This document shows positions 7,801-17,095 of a DNA stretch of 64,000 nt, piece after piece (within the stretch, counting starts at the first letter, position 1; each line of letters opens with the position of its first letter). The notes below the pieces were generated by a model. That model did not search any database. It was given only the letters and a program-made list of their open reading frames with translations, and was not told where the DNA came from. Origin of the DNA: an uncultured Bacteroides sp. (GTDB lineage Bacteria > Bacteroidota > Bacteroidia > Bacteroidales > Bacteroidaceae); contig CAAFTU010000069.1 of assembly GCA_900766005.1 (NCBI GenBank), positions 1 to 64,000 on the forward strand, read 5' to 3'. A program made the position numbers and the translations under genes.

Positions 7801-10284
7801 TTATTCTTGGTAATACACCCGTTTCACCCGGGTAGAAACACTGGTGAGCACCTCATAAGGGATGGTTTCCAGCGTGTCGGACAACTTGGTGATGGGCAGG
7901 TCATCGCCAAAGATTATCACCTTGTCGCCTTCCCGGCAATCGATGCCGGTGACATCAATCATGCAGACATCCATGCAGATATTGCCCACATAAGGTGCTT
8001 TCTTCCCGTTTACCAGGCAGTAGGCATTGCCCCGGCCCAAGTGCCGGTTCAGCCCGTCGGCATAACCGATGGGAATGGCTGCAATGCGCGACGGACGGAC
8101 CAGATGCCCCATGCGGCTGTAGCCCACCGTGTCTTCCTCGGGCACCTCCCGAATCTGCAGGATGGTGGTCTTCAGCGTGCTCACGTTGTGGATAATCGAA
8201 TTGTCTATCGGACTGATGCCATACAGACCGATGCCCAGACGCACCATGTCGAACTGTGCACCAGGGAAGCGTTCGATACCGGCCGTGTTGCAGATATGAC
8301 GGAGAATCTTGTGTGAAAAAGCCGCCTGCAGCTCCAAAGAACCTTTCTCGAACTGCACAATCTGCTGACGGGTGAAAGCATCAAACTGAGGCGAATCGCT
8401 GCCCACGAAATGCGAGAACACCGAACGGGGAATGACAGCATTCTGCCCCTTCAGGCGACAGATGAGCTGGGGAATGTCATCCACCGAAAAGCCCAGGCGG
8501 TGCATTCCGGTATCAAGCTTGATGTGAATGGGAAAATGAGTGACCCCCTCCTTTTCCGCCGCCTTGATCAAAGCATCGAGCAGATAGAAATTATACACCT
8601 CCGGCTCCAGTTTGTAGTCGAACATCGTTTTAAAAGCCGTCAGTTCAGGGTCCATGATGATGATGGACGACGTGATGCCGGCTTTCCGCAGTTCCGAGCC
8701 CTCATCGGCCACAGCCACGGCCAGATAATCCACATGATGTTCCTGCAATGTCTTGGCAATCTCATACGAACCGGCTCCGTAGGCCGATGCCTTGACCATG
8801 CAGACCATCTTCGTGTCGGGATTCCGCAGCATCGCACGATAGTGGTTGAGATTCTCCACCATGGCATGCAGGTTGACCTCCAGAATCGTTTCATGCACCT
8901 TCAGTTCCAGCGCCTCAGACACTTCATCGAAATGAAAAACGCGCGACCCTTTCACCAAAATAGCTTCCGACTGCAGCGTGCGCAAGATGCCCGAAGCCAG
9001 CAACGCTCCCGTGTTGGGAAAGAAATGAGATTCGATGTCGTCATCAAAACGGACGGCACACGACGAAATTTCCGGTCCCACCCCAATCAGTTTATCCACA
9101 CCCCGGCTGCGTATCAGCTGCCCCACCCTGCGATAGAGCGACACAGCCGTCTGTCCCGTTTCCAGGATATCCGATAAAATCAACGTACGCTTCAGCCCTT
9201 TTTTTTCCGAACGGCGCACCAGAAAATCGAGCGCTATATCCAAAGAAGCCAGATCGGAATTGTAGCTGTCGTTAATCAGCAGGCAGTTATTTTTGCCCTC
9301 CTTCACTTCCAGCCGCATGGCGATGGGCTCCAGATGAGCCATACGGGCCGTAATCTCCTCGGCCGGCGTCATGAGATACAGACACACCGCCAGGCAGTTG
9401 AGCGCATTTTCGATGGAAGCCTCATCCACAAAAGGAAGCTGGAACGTGTTGTCCATATCGAGATAGCGGTAAGAAATCACCGTACAATCTTCCTTCTTCT
9501 CCACCTTGCTGATATATAACGGGCGCTCGATGTCCGTGCGGCTCCAGGCAATCTCACGGGCCGTGAGCATCGACTTCGACACACAGTTGCTGATAAACTC
9601 GTCGTCTCCGTTGTACACCACCACATCACAATCTTTGAAGAAAGAAAGCTTCTCCATACACTTTTCCTGCAGAGAGAAGAAATTCTCCTGATGCGCTCCG
9701 CCGATGTTGGTCAGCACCCCGATGGTGGGCTGGATAATCCGTTTCAACGCCCCCATCTCTCCCATTTCCGATATGCCTGCCTCGAAGATGCCGAGGTCGG
9801 CTTCTTCGTGCAGCTGCCACACCGAAAGCGGCACACCAATCTGCGAATTGTAGCTGCGCGGCGAACGCACGATGCAGCGATCGGGACTCAGCAGCTGATG
9901 AAGCCACTCTTTCACCACCGTTTTGCCGTTGCTGCCCGTGATGCCGATGACCGGAATGTCGAAATGCTGACGGTGCACCTCGGCCAGTTTCTGCAACGCC
10001 TTCAGCGTATGGGGCACCACCAGAAAGTTGGAAGAAGGAAATTCGGAGCTGTCAATCCGCTTGAAATCCTCCTCAGAGACCACAAAATTACGCACGCCCC
10101 GGTCGTACAAGTCGGCCAGATAACGCACCCCGCTGTTGCGCTTGGTCGTCAATGCAAAGAAAAGAGTTTCCTCCGGAAAACTCAAGGAGCGGCTGTCTGT
10201 GAGCAGCCAATCAACAGATGCCTCCTGCTCTCCCACCCGGCGAGCATGCATGCATTGGGCTATGGATTCAATCGTATATGACAT
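7801..10284 (-). CDS. Fused MurF ligase and alanine racemase
   Basis: The 827-residue fusion supplies D-alanine and joins D-Ala-D-Ala to UDP-MurNAc-tripeptide in peptidoglycan synthesis. Residues 1 to about 450 are MurF: ATP loop GITGSNGKT at 114-122, EAGISEMGEMG near 168-178 and a C-terminal ligase domain with NDSYNSDLASL. Residues about 465-827 are a fold-type III alanine racemase with PLP lysine K498 in MVKASAYGAG and the second catalytic tyrosine in VGYSRMG. The racemase signature differs slightly from the common KANAYGHG. The same fusion is known across Bacteroidetes, so it is not an assembly artefact. It starts inside the end of the GSCFA gene (25-bp overlap), indicating coupled translation. 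Confidence 0.95.
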   Translation of the reverse strand: MSYTIESIAQCMHARRVGEQEASVDWLLTDSRSLSFPEETLFFALTTKRNSGVRYLADLYDRGVRNFVVSEEDFKRIDSSEFPSSNFLVVPHTLKALQKLAEVHRQHFDIPVIGITGSNGKTVVKEWLHQLLSPDRCIVRSPRSYNSQIGVPLSVWQLHEEADLGIFEAGISEMGEMGALKRIIQPTIGVLTNIGGAHQENFFSLQEKCMEKLSFFKDCDVVVYNGDDEFISNCVSKSMLTAREIAWSRTDIERPLYISKVEKKEDCTVISYRYLDMDNTFQLPFVDEASIENALNCLAVCLYLMTPAEEITARMAHLEPIAMRLEVKEGKNNCLLINDSYNSDLASLDIALDFLVRRSEKKGLKRTLILSDILETGQTAVSLYRRVGQLIRSRGVDKLIGVGPEISSCAVRFDDDIESHFFPNTGALLASGILRTLQSEAILVKGSRVFHFDEVSEALELKVHETILEVNLHAMVENLNHYRAMLRNPDTKMVCMVKASAYGAGSYEIAKTLQEHHVDYLAVAVADEGSELRKAGITSSIIIMDPELTAFKTMFDYKLEPEVYNFYLLDALIKAAEKEGVTHFPIHIKLDTGMHRLGFSVDDIPQLICRLKGQNAVIPRSVFSHFVGSDSPQFDAFTRQQIVQFEKGSLELQAAFSHKILRHICNTAGIERFPGAQFDMVRLGIGLYGISPIDNSIIHNVSTLKTTILQIREVPEEDTVGYSRMGHLVRPSRIAAIPIGYADGLNRHLGRGNAYCLVNGKKAPYVGNICMDVCMIDVTGIDCREGDKVIIFGDDLPITKLSDTLETIPYEVLTSVSTRVKRVYYQE

Positions 10285-11249
10285 AATTCTATTTCTTTTT
10301 GAAAATCTAAGTACGGGTATTTTCCGATAAGTCGTTCTATTTTTAACACAATTTGACCTAAAAAACGGTGATAAGCCTCCGAATGAGGGTGAAAAGGGCG
10401 GTGTTCCAAATCCCGGCGTATATCATCCACCGCCTCCAGTATCCGGAGCGTTTCCGGCGAGAAGCAGGCATCCGAGAAGCGTTGCCACAGGTAGCGCACG
10501 GCCAGAGGCGAAGGATGCACCATGTCTTCTGCATAAAAACGGTAATCACGCAGCTCATCCAACACAATCTCGTAAGAAGGGAAGTAACACACCCTGCCGG
10601 GAAAGAGCTGCTGCAGCCGGTCGATGGCCAGCAGCAAGGTGGCCTTGCTCAGCTGATTGGCATGCATGCCGTCGCGCTGATGGCGGATAGGACTCACCGT
10701 AAACAGCAGGCGCGCCTGAGGACGGAGGGCAGTGAGGTCTGCTATGAGCGCCTGATACTCCGCCACGATTTCATCCATCGAAAGCAGCCTTCTCGTAAAC
10801 TGCTTTTCGGGCAGCTTATGGCAGTTGGCCACCACCTTTCCGGTGTCTTTCTGCTCATAGACATAGGCCGTTCCGAACGTCAGCATCAGCCAATCCAGGC
10901 GCTGCACCCGCTCATGCGCCTGCTGCAACCGGTCATTGATGTGCTGCAAAACCAGGCAGGGCGATTCTGCCGAGAAGCTGCCATGATGCATCGAACTGTG
11001 CCACAACCCCTTGTAGAAAAAGAGATCTGACTCCTCATACACCTTGCCGTTTCTGATCTCCTTCCATGCCGCCCCGATGGAGAGCGGATTGTAAAGAATG
11101 CCAAAAGGATTCATGTCCACCTGGAACTTGCCCTCCCGGAGAAAATTCCCCATATTTTCGGCAAAACAAGACCCCATCAAGAGAATCTGATCGGCATGGC
11201 TAACGGACGAAAAGTCAGCGGGTAACTCCACTGTCGTTTGAAAGTTCAT
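10260..11249 (-). CDS. GSCFA domain protein
   Basis: A 329-residue protein carrying the motif that names the family, GSCFAENM, at residues 26-33. Further conserved blocks are NPFGILYNP, LTFGTAYVY and TVSPIRHQRDG, and a late DMVHPSPLAV. The arrangement (early GS-type serine, late D-x-x-H-like block) resembles SGNH/GDSL hydrolases, so an esterase or acyl-transfer activity is plausible, but the function of the family is not established. There is no signal peptide. It is the first gene of an operon with murF-alr, which suggests a link to cell-envelope synthesis. A -7 element lies 34-41 bp upstream, divergent from dxs. Confidence 0.85.
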   Translation of the reverse strand: MNFQTTVELPADFSSVSHADQILLMGSCFAENMGNFLREGKFQVDMNPFGILYNPLSIGAAWKEIRNGKVYEESDLFFYKGLWHSSMHHGSFSAESPCLVLQHINDRLQQAHERVQRLDWLMLTFGTAYVYEQKDTGKVVANCHKLPEKQFTRRLLSMDEIVAEYQALIADLTALRPQARLLFTVSPIRHQRDGMHANQLSKATLLLAIDRLQQLFPGRVCYFPSYEIVLDELRDYRFYAEDMVHPSPLAVRYLWQRFSDACFSPETLRILEAVDDIRRDLEHRPFHPHSEAYHRFLGQIVLKIERLIGKYPYLDFQKEIELCHIRLNP

Positions 11250-11282
11250 AGGAGATTATATCATTTTATTACGTTTCGTATG

Positions 11283-11290
11283 CAAAAGTA
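11283..11290 (-). promoter_or_regulatory. -7 promoter element of the GSCFA-murF-alr operon
   Basis: The minus strand reads TACTTTTG, an exact TAnnTTTG match, about 35 bp before the GSCFA start and next to the oppositely directed dxs promoter. Confidence 0.55.
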
Positions 11291-11303
11291 TACTTTCTTT
11301 TCG

Positions 11304-11311
11304 TATTTTTG
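11304..11311 (+). promoter_or_regulatory. -7 promoter element of dxs
   Basis: TATTTTTG matches TAnnTTTG and lies 20 bp before the ATG at 11331. It therefore argues against longer upstream start codons in the same frame. Confidence 0.6.
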
Positions 11312-11330
11312 CATTAAATATCCTAGAATC

Positions 11331-13232
11331 ATGAATAGTGAACCAACATATCATTTGCTAAACTCCATCAATTACCCAGACGATCTGCGGAAGTTGCCGA
11401 TAGATCAGCTACCGGAGGTATGCAAAGAGCTTAGACAAGATATCATCAAGGAGCTCTGTTGTAATCCGGGACATTTTGCTTCGAGTTTAGGAACTGTAGA
11501 GCTCACGGTAGCTCTCCACTATATATACAACACTCCTTACGACCGCATCGTATGGGATGTGGGGCATCAGGCTTATGGACACAAAATTCTGACAGGGCGC
11601 AGAGAGGCTTTCTCGACCAACCGGAAATTCGGAGGAATCCGTCCGTTTCCGTCGCCCGAGGAAAGCGAATACGACACATTTACCTGCGGACACGCATCCA
11701 ACTCCATATCGGCGGCTCTCGGCATGGCTGTGGCAGCCAACCGGAAAGGAGAGAAACGTCACGTGGTGGCTGTCATCGGTGACGGTTCCATGAGCGGGGG
11801 CTTAGCTTTCGAAGGGCTAAACAATGCCTCTGTGACCCCGAACAACCTGCTTATTATTTTAAACGACAACAACATGGCCATCGACCGCAGCGTGGGTGGC
11901 ATGAAGCAATATCTGTTCAACCTGACTACCTCCAACCGCTACAACAAGCTCCGCTTCCAGCTCTCGCAGCTGCTGTTTAAGCTGGGCCTGCTGAACGACG
12001 AGCGGCGCAAGGCACTGATCCGTTTCGGCAACAGTCTGAAATCGATGGCTGCCCAGCAGCAGAATGTCTTCGAGGGGATGAACATCCGCTATTTCGGTCC
12101 CATCGACGGACACGACGTGAAGAAGCTGGTGCGGGTACTGAACGACATCAAGGACATGAAAGGACCCAAGATTCTTCACCTGCACACCACGAAAGGAAAA
12201 GGGTTTGGCCCGGCCGAGAAGCACGCCACCGAATGGCACGCCCCCGGCAAGTTCAACCCCGTGACAGGCGAACGTCTGATTGCCAATACAGAAGGGATGC
12301 CTCCCCTCTTTCAGGAGGTGTTCGGCCACACGCTGGTGGAACTGGCTGAAGCCAATCCCCGCATTATCGGCGTCACTCCGGCCATGCCCAGCGGCTGCTC
12401 GATGAACCTGCTCATGGAGAAAATGCCCGACCGGGCTTTCGACGTGGGCATAGCCGAAGGACATGCCGTGACCTTCTCGGGAGGAATGGCCAAGGACGGT
12501 CTGCAGCCGTTCTGCAACATCTATTCTTCGTTCATGCAGCGGGCACACGACAATGTCATCCACGACATCGCGATACAGAAACTGCCTGTGGTGCTGTGTC
12601 TCGACCGCGCCGGTCTGGTGGGCGAAGACGGTCCCACGCATCACGGAGCCTTCGACATGGCTTGCCTGCGCCCCATACCGAACCTGACGATTTCTTCACC
12701 GATGAACGAACAGGAGCTGCGCCGGCTGATGTACACAGCGCAACTGCCGGACAAAGGACCGTTCGTGATCCGCTATCCGCGCGGACGCGGGGTGCTGGTG
12801 GACTGGAAATGTCCGCTGGAGGAAGTACCGGTGGGCAAAGGACGGAAGCTGAAGAACGGAGACGACCTCGCCGTGATCTCCATCGGCCCTATCGGAAATA
12901 CGGCTGCCCGGGCCATCGCCCAGGCGGAGAAAGAACTGTCTGTATCCATAGCTCACTACGACCTGCGTTTTCTGAAACCGCTGGACGAAGCCATGCTGCA
13001 TGAGATCGGACGCAAGTTCAGCCGCATCCTGACCGTGGAAGACGGAATCATTGAAGGCGGCATGGGTAGTGCTGTCCTTGAATTTATGGCAGATCATAGC
13101 TACAAACCGACTGTGAAACGTATCGGCATTCCGAACATCTTCGTGGAGCACGGCACCGTGAAGGAGCTGTACCGCGTATGCGGCATGGACGAAGAGAGTA
13201 TGCTGACCCTTATAAAAGAATGGACGAAATAA
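11331..13232 (+). CDS. dxs: 1-deoxy-D-xylulose-5-phosphate synthase
   Basis: Dxs condenses pyruvate and glyceraldehyde 3-phosphate to DXP, the first step of the MEP isoprenoid pathway, using thiamine diphosphate. From the chosen start (MNSEPTYHLLNSIN) the protein has 633 residues, the usual length. It has the catalytic histidine block DVGHQAYGHKILTGR, the GDGSMSGG...NDNNMAI thiamine-diphosphate/Mg site, the transketolase-like pyrimidine domain with AEGHAVTFSGGMA and DRAGLVGEDGPTHHG, and a C-terminal transketolase domain with EDGIIEGGMGSAVLE. A longer in-frame start at 11238 would lie upstream of the promoter and inside the divergent GSCFA gene, so it is unlikely. trkA follows after one base, giving a dxs-trkA-trkH operon. 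Confidence 0.97.
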   Translation: MNSEPTYHLLNSINYPDDLRKLPIDQLPEVCKELRQDIIKELCCNPGHFASSLGTVELTVALHYIYNTPYDRIVWDVGHQAYGHKILTGRREAFSTNRKFGGIRPFPSPEESEYDTFTCGHASNSISAALGMAVAANRKGEKRHVVAVIGDGSMSGGLAFEGLNNASVTPNNLLIILNDNNMAIDRSVGGMKQYLFNLTTSNRYNKLRFQLSQLLFKLGLLNDERRKALIRFGNSLKSMAAQQQNVFEGMNIRYFGPIDGHDVKKLVRVLNDIKDMKGPKILHLHTTKGKGFGPAEKHATEWHAPGKFNPVTGERLIANTEGMPPLFQEVFGHTLVELAEANPRIIGVTPAMPSGCSMNLLMEKMPDRAFDVGIAEGHAVTFSGGMAKDGLQPFCNIYSSFMQRAHDNVIHDIAIQKLPVVLCLDRAGLVGEDGPTHHGAFDMACLRPIPNLTISSPMNEQELRRLMYTAQLPDKGPFVIRYPRGRGVLVDWKCPLEEVPVGKGRKLKNGDDLAVISIGPIGNTAARAIAQAEKELSVSIAHYDLRFLKPLDEAMLHEIGRKFSRILTVEDGIIEGGMGSAVLEFMADHSYKPTVKRIGIPNIFVEHGTVKELYRVCGMDEESMLTLIKEWTK

Positions 13233-13233
13233 G

Positions 13234-14574
13234 ATGAAGATTATTATTGCAGGTGCCGGTAATGTGGGCACCCATCTGGCCAAACTGTTATCAAGAGAAA
13301 AACAGGATATTATCCTGATGGACGATGACGAGGAGAAACTCAGCGCGCTGAGTTCCAACTTCGACTTGCTCACCGTCACTGCCTCTCCTTCTTCGATTTC
13401 CGGCTTAAAGGAAGTGGGAGTGAAGGAAGCCGACCTTTTCATCGCGGTGACTCCCGACGAGAGCCGCAACATGACAGCTTGCATGCTGGCTACCAATCTG
13501 GGAGCAAAAAAAACGGTGGCACGCATCGACAATTATGAATATCTGCTGCCCAAGAACAAGGAGTTCTTCCAGAAACTGGGGGTAGACTCACTGATCTATC
13601 CTGAGATGCTGGCAGCCAAGGAGATTGTATCATCCATGAAAATGAGCTGGGTACGCCAATGGTGGGAGTTCTGCGGCGGAGCCCTGATTCTGATCGGTAC
13701 GAAGATGCGCGAGAAGGCGGAAATTCTGAACATACCGCTCTACGAGCTGGGAGCTCCCAACATTCCCTACCACGTGGTGGCTATCAAGCGCGGCACCGAG
13801 ACCATCATCCCTCACGGAGATGACGTCATCAAGCTGAACGATATTGTTTACTTCACCACGACCCGTAAATACATTCCCTATATCCGCAAAATTGCGGGCA
13901 AGGAAGACTATGCCGACGTGCGCAACGTCATGATTATGGGCGGCAGCCGGATTGCCGTGCGCACGGCCCAGTATGTGCCCGACTACATGCAGGTGAAGAT
14001 TGTGGAAAACGACATCAACCGGTGCAACCGGCTCACCGAACTGCTGGACGACCACATCATGATTATCAACGGTGACGGCCGCGACATGGATCTGCTCATG
14101 GAGGAAGGACTGAAAAATACGGAGGCTTTCGTGGCGCTGACCGACAACTCGGAGACCAATATCCTGGCTTGCCTGGCAGCCAAGCGCATGGGCGTGAACA
14201 AAACCGTGGCCGAAGTGGAGAACATCGATTACATCGGTATGGCTGAGAGTCTGGACATCGGAACGGTGATCAACAAGAAGATGATTGCCGCCAGCCACAT
14301 CTATCAGATGATGCTGGATGCCGACGTGTCCAACGTGAAATGCCTCACCTTTGCCAATGCCGACGTGGCGGAATTCACGGTGCCCGAAGGCGCAAAAATC
14401 ACGAAACACCTCATCAAAGACCTCGGACTGCCCAAGGGAACCACCATCGGCGGCATGATACGCAACGGTGAAGGTATCCTGGTGACCGGTGACACCCTGA
14501 TTCAGCCGGGCGACCATGTCGTGGTGTTCTGCCTCAGCATGATGATTAAAAAGATAGAAAAGTTTTTCAACTAA
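13234..14574 (+). CDS. trkA: Trk potassium uptake regulatory subunit TrkA
   Basis: Cytoplasmic 446-residue regulator that binds NAD(H) and gates the TrkH potassium channel. It shows the duplicated layout of TrkA: an RCK-N Rossmann domain starting with IIIAGAGNVGTHLAKLL, an RCK-C domain, then a second RCK-N starting near residue 230 and a second RCK-C. The first half keeps the GxGxxG loop. In the second half it is GGSRIA, so nucleotide binding there may be altered. It is separated by one base from dxs and by 34 from trkH. Confidence 0.95.
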   Translation: MKIIIAGAGNVGTHLAKLLSREKQDIILMDDDEEKLSALSSNFDLLTVTASPSSISGLKEVGVKEADLFIAVTPDESRNMTACMLATNLGAKKTVARIDNYEYLLPKNKEFFQKLGVDSLIYPEMLAAKEIVSSMKMSWVRQWWEFCGGALILIGTKMREKAEILNIPLYELGAPNIPYHVVAIKRGTETIIPHGDDVIKLNDIVYFTTTRKYIPYIRKIAGKEDYADVRNVMIMGGSRIAVRTAQYVPDYMQVKIVENDINRCNRLTELLDDHIMIINGDGRDMDLLMEEGLKNTEAFVALTDNSETNILACLAAKRMGVNKTVAEVENIDYIGMAESLDIGTVINKKMIAASHIYQMMLDADVSNVKCLTFANADVAEFTVPEGAKITKHLIKDLGLPKGTTIGGMIRNGEGILVTGDTLIQPGDHVVVFCLSMMIKKIEKFFN

Positions 14575-14608
14575 ACCCGATAACCAAAAAAACAGACGTA
14601 AGAAAGCG

Positions 14609-16060
14609 ATGATAAACTCAAAGATGATATACCGGATTATAGGTTTCCTGCTTCTCATAGAAACAGCCATGTTGCTATGCTGCAGCGGTGTTTCGCTTTT
14701 TTACGAAGGATGCGACCTGAAGAGTTTCCTGCTCTCCTCGGCCATCACAGCAGGCACTGGTCTGCTGCTGCTCGCAGTGGGCAAAGGAGCCGAAAAGTCG
14801 CTGAACCGACGGGACGGCTATGTGATAGTCAGCATTGCGTGGGTCACTTTCTCCCTCTTCGGCATGCTACCTTATTATATAGGAGGCTTCATCCCCAGCG
14901 TGACCGATGCCTTCTTTGAAACCATGTCGGGCTTCAGCAGTACGGGAGCCACGATTCTGAACAACATTGAATCCATGCCCCACGGCATCCTGTTCTGGCG
15001 GGCTATGACCCAGTGGATAGGCGGTTTGGGTATTGTGTTCTTCACCATCGCCGTGCTGCCCATATTCGGTGTCAGCGGCATCCAGGTGTTTGCAGCAGAA
15101 GCCACCGGACCGACACACGACAAGGTGCACCCGCGCATTGACGTGACGGCCAAATGGATCTGGGGCATCTATGCCGGCATGACAGGCACCCTGACTCTGC
15201 TGCTGGCATTAGGAGGTATGAGCGTGTTCGACAGTATCTGCCACGCCTTCACCACTACCAGTACCGGTGGTTTTTCCACCAAGCAAGCCAGCGTAGAATT
15301 CTACCAGTCGCCCTACATTGAGTATGTCATTGCCATCTTCATGTTCCTCTCGGGCATCAACTTCACCCTGTTGCTACTCATGTTCAACGGAAAGATAAAG
15401 AAATTCATTCACGATGCCGAACTGAAGTTCTACTTCGTCTGCGTGTCCTTCTTTACCCTGTTTATCGCCGTATGGCTCTACCAGACCTCGCCGATGGGGG
15501 CCGAAGAAGCCTTCCGCAAATCGTTCTTCCAAGTGGTTTCCCTGCAGACCTCCACCGGATTTGCCACTGCCGACTACATGCTATGGCCTTCCATCCTGTG
15601 GGGATGCCTGCTGATACTGATGATTATAGGAGCCTGTGCAGGCAGCACCACCGGCGGCATCAAATGCATCCGCATGGTCATCCTGTTCAAGATTGTGAAG
15701 AATGAATTCAAGCACATCCTCCACCCCAATGCTGTGCTCCCCGTGCGGGTGAACAAACAGGTGATCCCTCCCACGATTCAGTCTACCGTGCTGGCCTTCA
15801 CCTTCCTATATGCCACCATCGCATTCATCAGCATTCTGGTGATGATGGGACTGGGAGTGGGATTCCTTGAAGCGGTAGGCACCGTGCTTTCCAGCATGGG
15901 CAATATGGGACCGGGACTGGGCACCTGCGGACCGGCCTATTCGTGGAGCGAACTGCCTGACCTGGCAAAATGGCTGTGCTCTTTCCTCATGCTCCTGGGA
16001 CGTCTGGAACTGTTTACCGTGCTGCTGCTGTTCACATCCGACTTCTGGAAAAGAAACTAA
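14609..16060 (+). CDS. trkH: Trk potassium uptake channel subunit TrkH
   Basis: Polytopic inner-membrane protein of 483 residues from the TrkH/KtrB superfamily, forming the potassium pathway. The four pore-loop repeats are visible: FSSTGATIL, TTSTGGFST, LQTSTGFATADY and GNMGPGLGTCG. Each carries the filter glycine. There are about ten transmembrane segments. It follows trkA in the same operon and needs TrkA for regulation. The strong CAGSTTGGIKCIRM segment between the third and fourth pore units corresponds to the gating loop region in the family. Confidence 0.95.
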   Translation: MINSKMIYRIIGFLLLIETAMLLCCSGVSLFYEGCDLKSFLLSSAITAGTGLLLLAVGKGAEKSLNRRDGYVIVSIAWVTFSLFGMLPYYIGGFIPSVTDAFFETMSGFSSTGATILNNIESMPHGILFWRAMTQWIGGLGIVFFTIAVLPIFGVSGIQVFAAEATGPTHDKVHPRIDVTAKWIWGIYAGMTGTLTLLLALGGMSVFDSICHAFTTTSTGGFSTKQASVEFYQSPYIEYVIAIFMFLSGINFTLLLLMFNGKIKKFIHDAELKFYFVCVSFFTLFIAVWLYQTSPMGAEEAFRKSFFQVVSLQTSTGFATADYMLWPSILWGCLLILMIIGACAGSTTGGIKCIRMVILFKIVKNEFKHILHPNAVLPVRVNKQVIPPTIQSTVLAFTFLYATIAFISILVMMGLGVGFLEAVGTVLSSMGNMGPGLGTCGPAYSWSELPDLAKWLCSFLMLLGRLELFTVLLLFTSDFWKRN

Positions 16061-16228
16061 GAGGATGCACCAGGCAAGTGCTGCCCCTTGCTTCCCAAGC
16101 TGGAGGACGCGAGTTCTGGCCGGTTGACACCCTCAAAAATAAAGAACCGGCACCCCCGATGAAAGAACAGAGTGCTAAAAAAACTTTATTTTGCTATATA
16201 GAGATTACAAAAAATAAAATTTTAGTTC

Positions 16229-16236
16229 TATCTTTG
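16229..16236 (+). promoter_or_regulatory. -7 promoter element before the small exported protein
   Basis: TATCTTTG is an exact TAnnTTTG match 18 bp before the ATG at 16255. No comparable element is seen between this gene and nuoA, so it may also serve the nuo operon. Confidence 0.6.
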
Positions 16237-16254
16237 CAGCTCTAAAAGTAAAAA

Positions 16255-16635
16255 ATGAAACAAAGTTTAAAAATCGGTCTATTCATGATATTGACTTTGC
16301 TGCTCCATAGCTTCTCCGACAAAGCCATGGCAGAAGCCGGCAAAGTAGCACTCCCGACCTACCATCAGGACGAGTGCTATATATCTCAAGAGCAACCCGA
16401 TAACAACATGCTTTCCCATTTGTTTCACCTGCATGCCACTCCTTCCTGCGACATGAGTCACACCGACGGAGTGCATGTGCCCGGCAACAAAAGCGTCCTT
16501 TGGGTGATAGCCTATTTTTACAAGCACCACAGGCTGTCTCAAAGTCCCCCTCCTGCTGCCCGTCAGTATTCCCCTATTCTTTCCAGCGATCCCGTGTCTC
16601 ACTATATATACGGATTAAGAAAAATCGTCATTTAG
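16255..16635 (+). CDS. Small exported protein of unknown function
   Basis: A 126-residue protein that I do not recognise. It begins with a likely signal peptide or anchor (MKQSLKIGLFMILTLLLHSF, then DKAMA). The mature part is rich in histidine and has two cysteines (DECYISQ and TPSCDMSHTDG), with HLFHLHAT between them. A second hydrophobic stretch (SVLWVIAYFY) precedes a HHRLSQSPPPAARQ segment. The histidines and cysteines could bind metal, but that is only a suggestion. A good promoter element just upstream supports expression. It lies 109 bp before nuoA and might be co-transcribed with the nuo genes. Confidence 0.6.
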   Translation: MKQSLKIGLFMILTLLLHSFSDKAMAEAGKVALPTYHQDECYISQEQPDNNMLSHLFHLHATPSCDMSHTDGVHVPGNKSVLWVIAYFYKHHRLSQSPPPAARQYSPILSSDPVSHYIYGLRKIVI

Positions 16636-16744
16636 ACCGATTGCGATTACTACAGTCATTCCCATACAGTTGGCCATTCACCAGAGGGTGAGCAGGTCAA
16701 GTGCAGATTTTTATATACTATTCAATCTAAACAGTTATTGAATT

Positions 16745-17095
16745 ATGAACTTTACATTTTTAGTTGTTGTCTTACTGACAGCGCTGGCCTTTGTAGGCGT
16801 AGTGATAGCCCTATCCAGAGCCATTTCTCCACGCTCCTACAACCCGCAGAAGTTTGAAGCTTACGAATGCGGTATTCCTACACGCGGCAAATCATGGATG
16901 CAGTTCCGTGTGGGATACTATCTGTTTGCCATTCTGTTTTTGATGTTCGATGTAGAAACAGCCTTTCTGTTTCCTTGGGCAGCAGTCATGAGTGAAATGG
17001 GTCCGCAAGGACTTATCAGCATTCTCTTCTTTTTCATCATTTTAGTTCTGGGCCTTGCATATGCTTGGAGGAAAGGAGCGTTGGAATGGAAATAA
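16745..17095 (+). CDS. nuoA: NADH-quinone oxidoreductase subunit A
   Basis: Small membrane subunit of complex I, 116 residues with three transmembrane helices. The family signature is in the first loop: KFEAYECGIPTRG followed by FDVETAFLFPWA, whose Cys and acidic residues line the quinone-site region with NuoD and NuoH. It is the first gene of a ten-gene nuo operon. Its stop codon overlaps the nuoB start region. Confidence 0.96.
   Translation: MNFTFLVVVLLTALAFVGVVIALSRAISPRSYNPQKFEAYECGIPTRGKSWMQFRVGYYLFAILFLMFDVETAFLFPWAAVMSEMGPQGLISILFFFIILVLGLAYAWRKGALEWK

Noticed and set aside
11238..11330. N-terminal extension of Dxs by 31 residues
   Set aside because: The extension overlaps the divergent GSCFA gene and the dxs promoter element; Dxs proteins start near the chosen ATG.
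16119..16151. Possible terminator after trkH (GCCGGTT / AACCGGC)
   Set aside because: Seven-bp stem with 19-nt loop and no T-run; too weak to call.
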